NCBI RefSeq assembly: GCF_024679245.1
Contig: NC_090182.1
Location: 31,413,047 to 31,477,046 of the forward strand
Direction of reading: 5' to 3'
Origin: Pseudorasbora parva
Lineage: Eukaryota > Chordata > Actinopteri > Cypriniformes > Gobionidae
DNA: 64,000 nucleotides
In this document: piece after piece, positions 63,962 through 64,000 of the stretch
Numbering within the stretch: the stretch's first letter is position 1
How the letters are laid out: each line of letters begins with the position of its first letter
Translations under genes and position numbers: made by a program
Notes under the pieces: generated by a model
What the model was told of the DNA's origin: nothing
Database searches by the model: none
What the model saw: only the letters and a program-made list of their open reading frames with translations

Positions 63962-64000
<39 letters not shown>
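63148..64000. mobile_element. Second copy of the 33.7-kb TTAA foldback
   Basis: Begins AGGACAACTCCGGTGAGAAA after TTAA (63144-63147) inside the Tc1 transposase gene. Arms match 33716-34974 closely but without its nested 359-bp MITE. The right end is obscured by AT repeats from about 63945 and the window edge. Confidence 0.82.
63945..64000. repeat. (AT)n / ATAC microsatellite at window end
   Basis: Impure TATATAC and AT repeats running to the last base; continues outside the window. Confidence 0.9.

Overview
This is a window of vertebrate nuclear DNA, most likely from a cyprinid-type teleost. The reasons are one single-coding-exon developmental gene in a large non-coding territory, long (AT)n, (GT)n and (TTTC)n microsatellites, and a dense layer of fish-type transposons (Tc1/mariner, L2-like LINE, DIRS, Ty3/Gypsy and many foldback elements). 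The species cannot be fixed from the sequence alone. I found no tRNA, rRNA or CRISPR. Long bacterial-style ORFs occur only inside mobile elements, apart from the one host gene. || Host gene: 5498-6121 (+) encodes a 207-residue neurogenin-family bHLH protein, best called neurog1. A TATA box lies at 5215-5222, an apparent 5'-UTR intron at 5378-5487, and a poly(A) signal at 6753-6758. About 2 kb upstream and 4.5 kb downstream are two inverted copies of one roughly 50-bp sequence (3522-3580 and 10572-10622). These look more like a duplicated regulatory module than a dispersed repeat. Stretches at about 2.4-3.8, 12.1-13.2, 20.3-21.9, 23.7-25.4 and 27.6-28.3 kb are free of recognisable repeats and may hold enhancers. 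|| Repeat layer, 13-35 kb: foldback (MITE-like) elements of two main kinds. One kind begins AGG, ends CCT and sits between TTAA duplications. The other begins with CAAC...CTCAT-like termini, carries the internal motif GGGTAGGTTTAGGG, and in two copies shows 7-8 bp target duplications. Decayed Tc1-like and L2-like pieces and GT-flanked repeats are also present. || 35590-40774 (-): a structurally complete DIRS retrotransposon with inverted terminal repeats, an internal complementary region and an open tyrosine recombinase. Its gag and reverse transcriptase are frameshifted. || 50.9-57.9 kb (-): an old, internally deleted Ty3/Gypsy element hit by two later insertions. One is a hAT-type MITE in its right LTR (57263-57791). 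The other is a very young non-autonomous LTR element (52006-54968) with apparently identical 373-bp LTRs and a 5-bp TSD. The entire interior of this young element is a single 732-codon reading frame built from 30-, 27- and 24-bp tandem arrays. Both the old and the young element show a Tf1/sushi-style self-priming arrangement with the same PBS position and the same PBS-to-ATG distance. The simplest reading is that Gypsy-type machinery mobilises the repeat-ORF element in trans. || 58.1-64 kb: nested foldbacks, two Tc1-like copies, a 5'-truncated L2-like LINE with a 475-codon reverse transcriptase frame lying between them in (AT)n, and a second copy of the 33.7-kb foldback that landed in a TTAA inside the second Tc1 copy.
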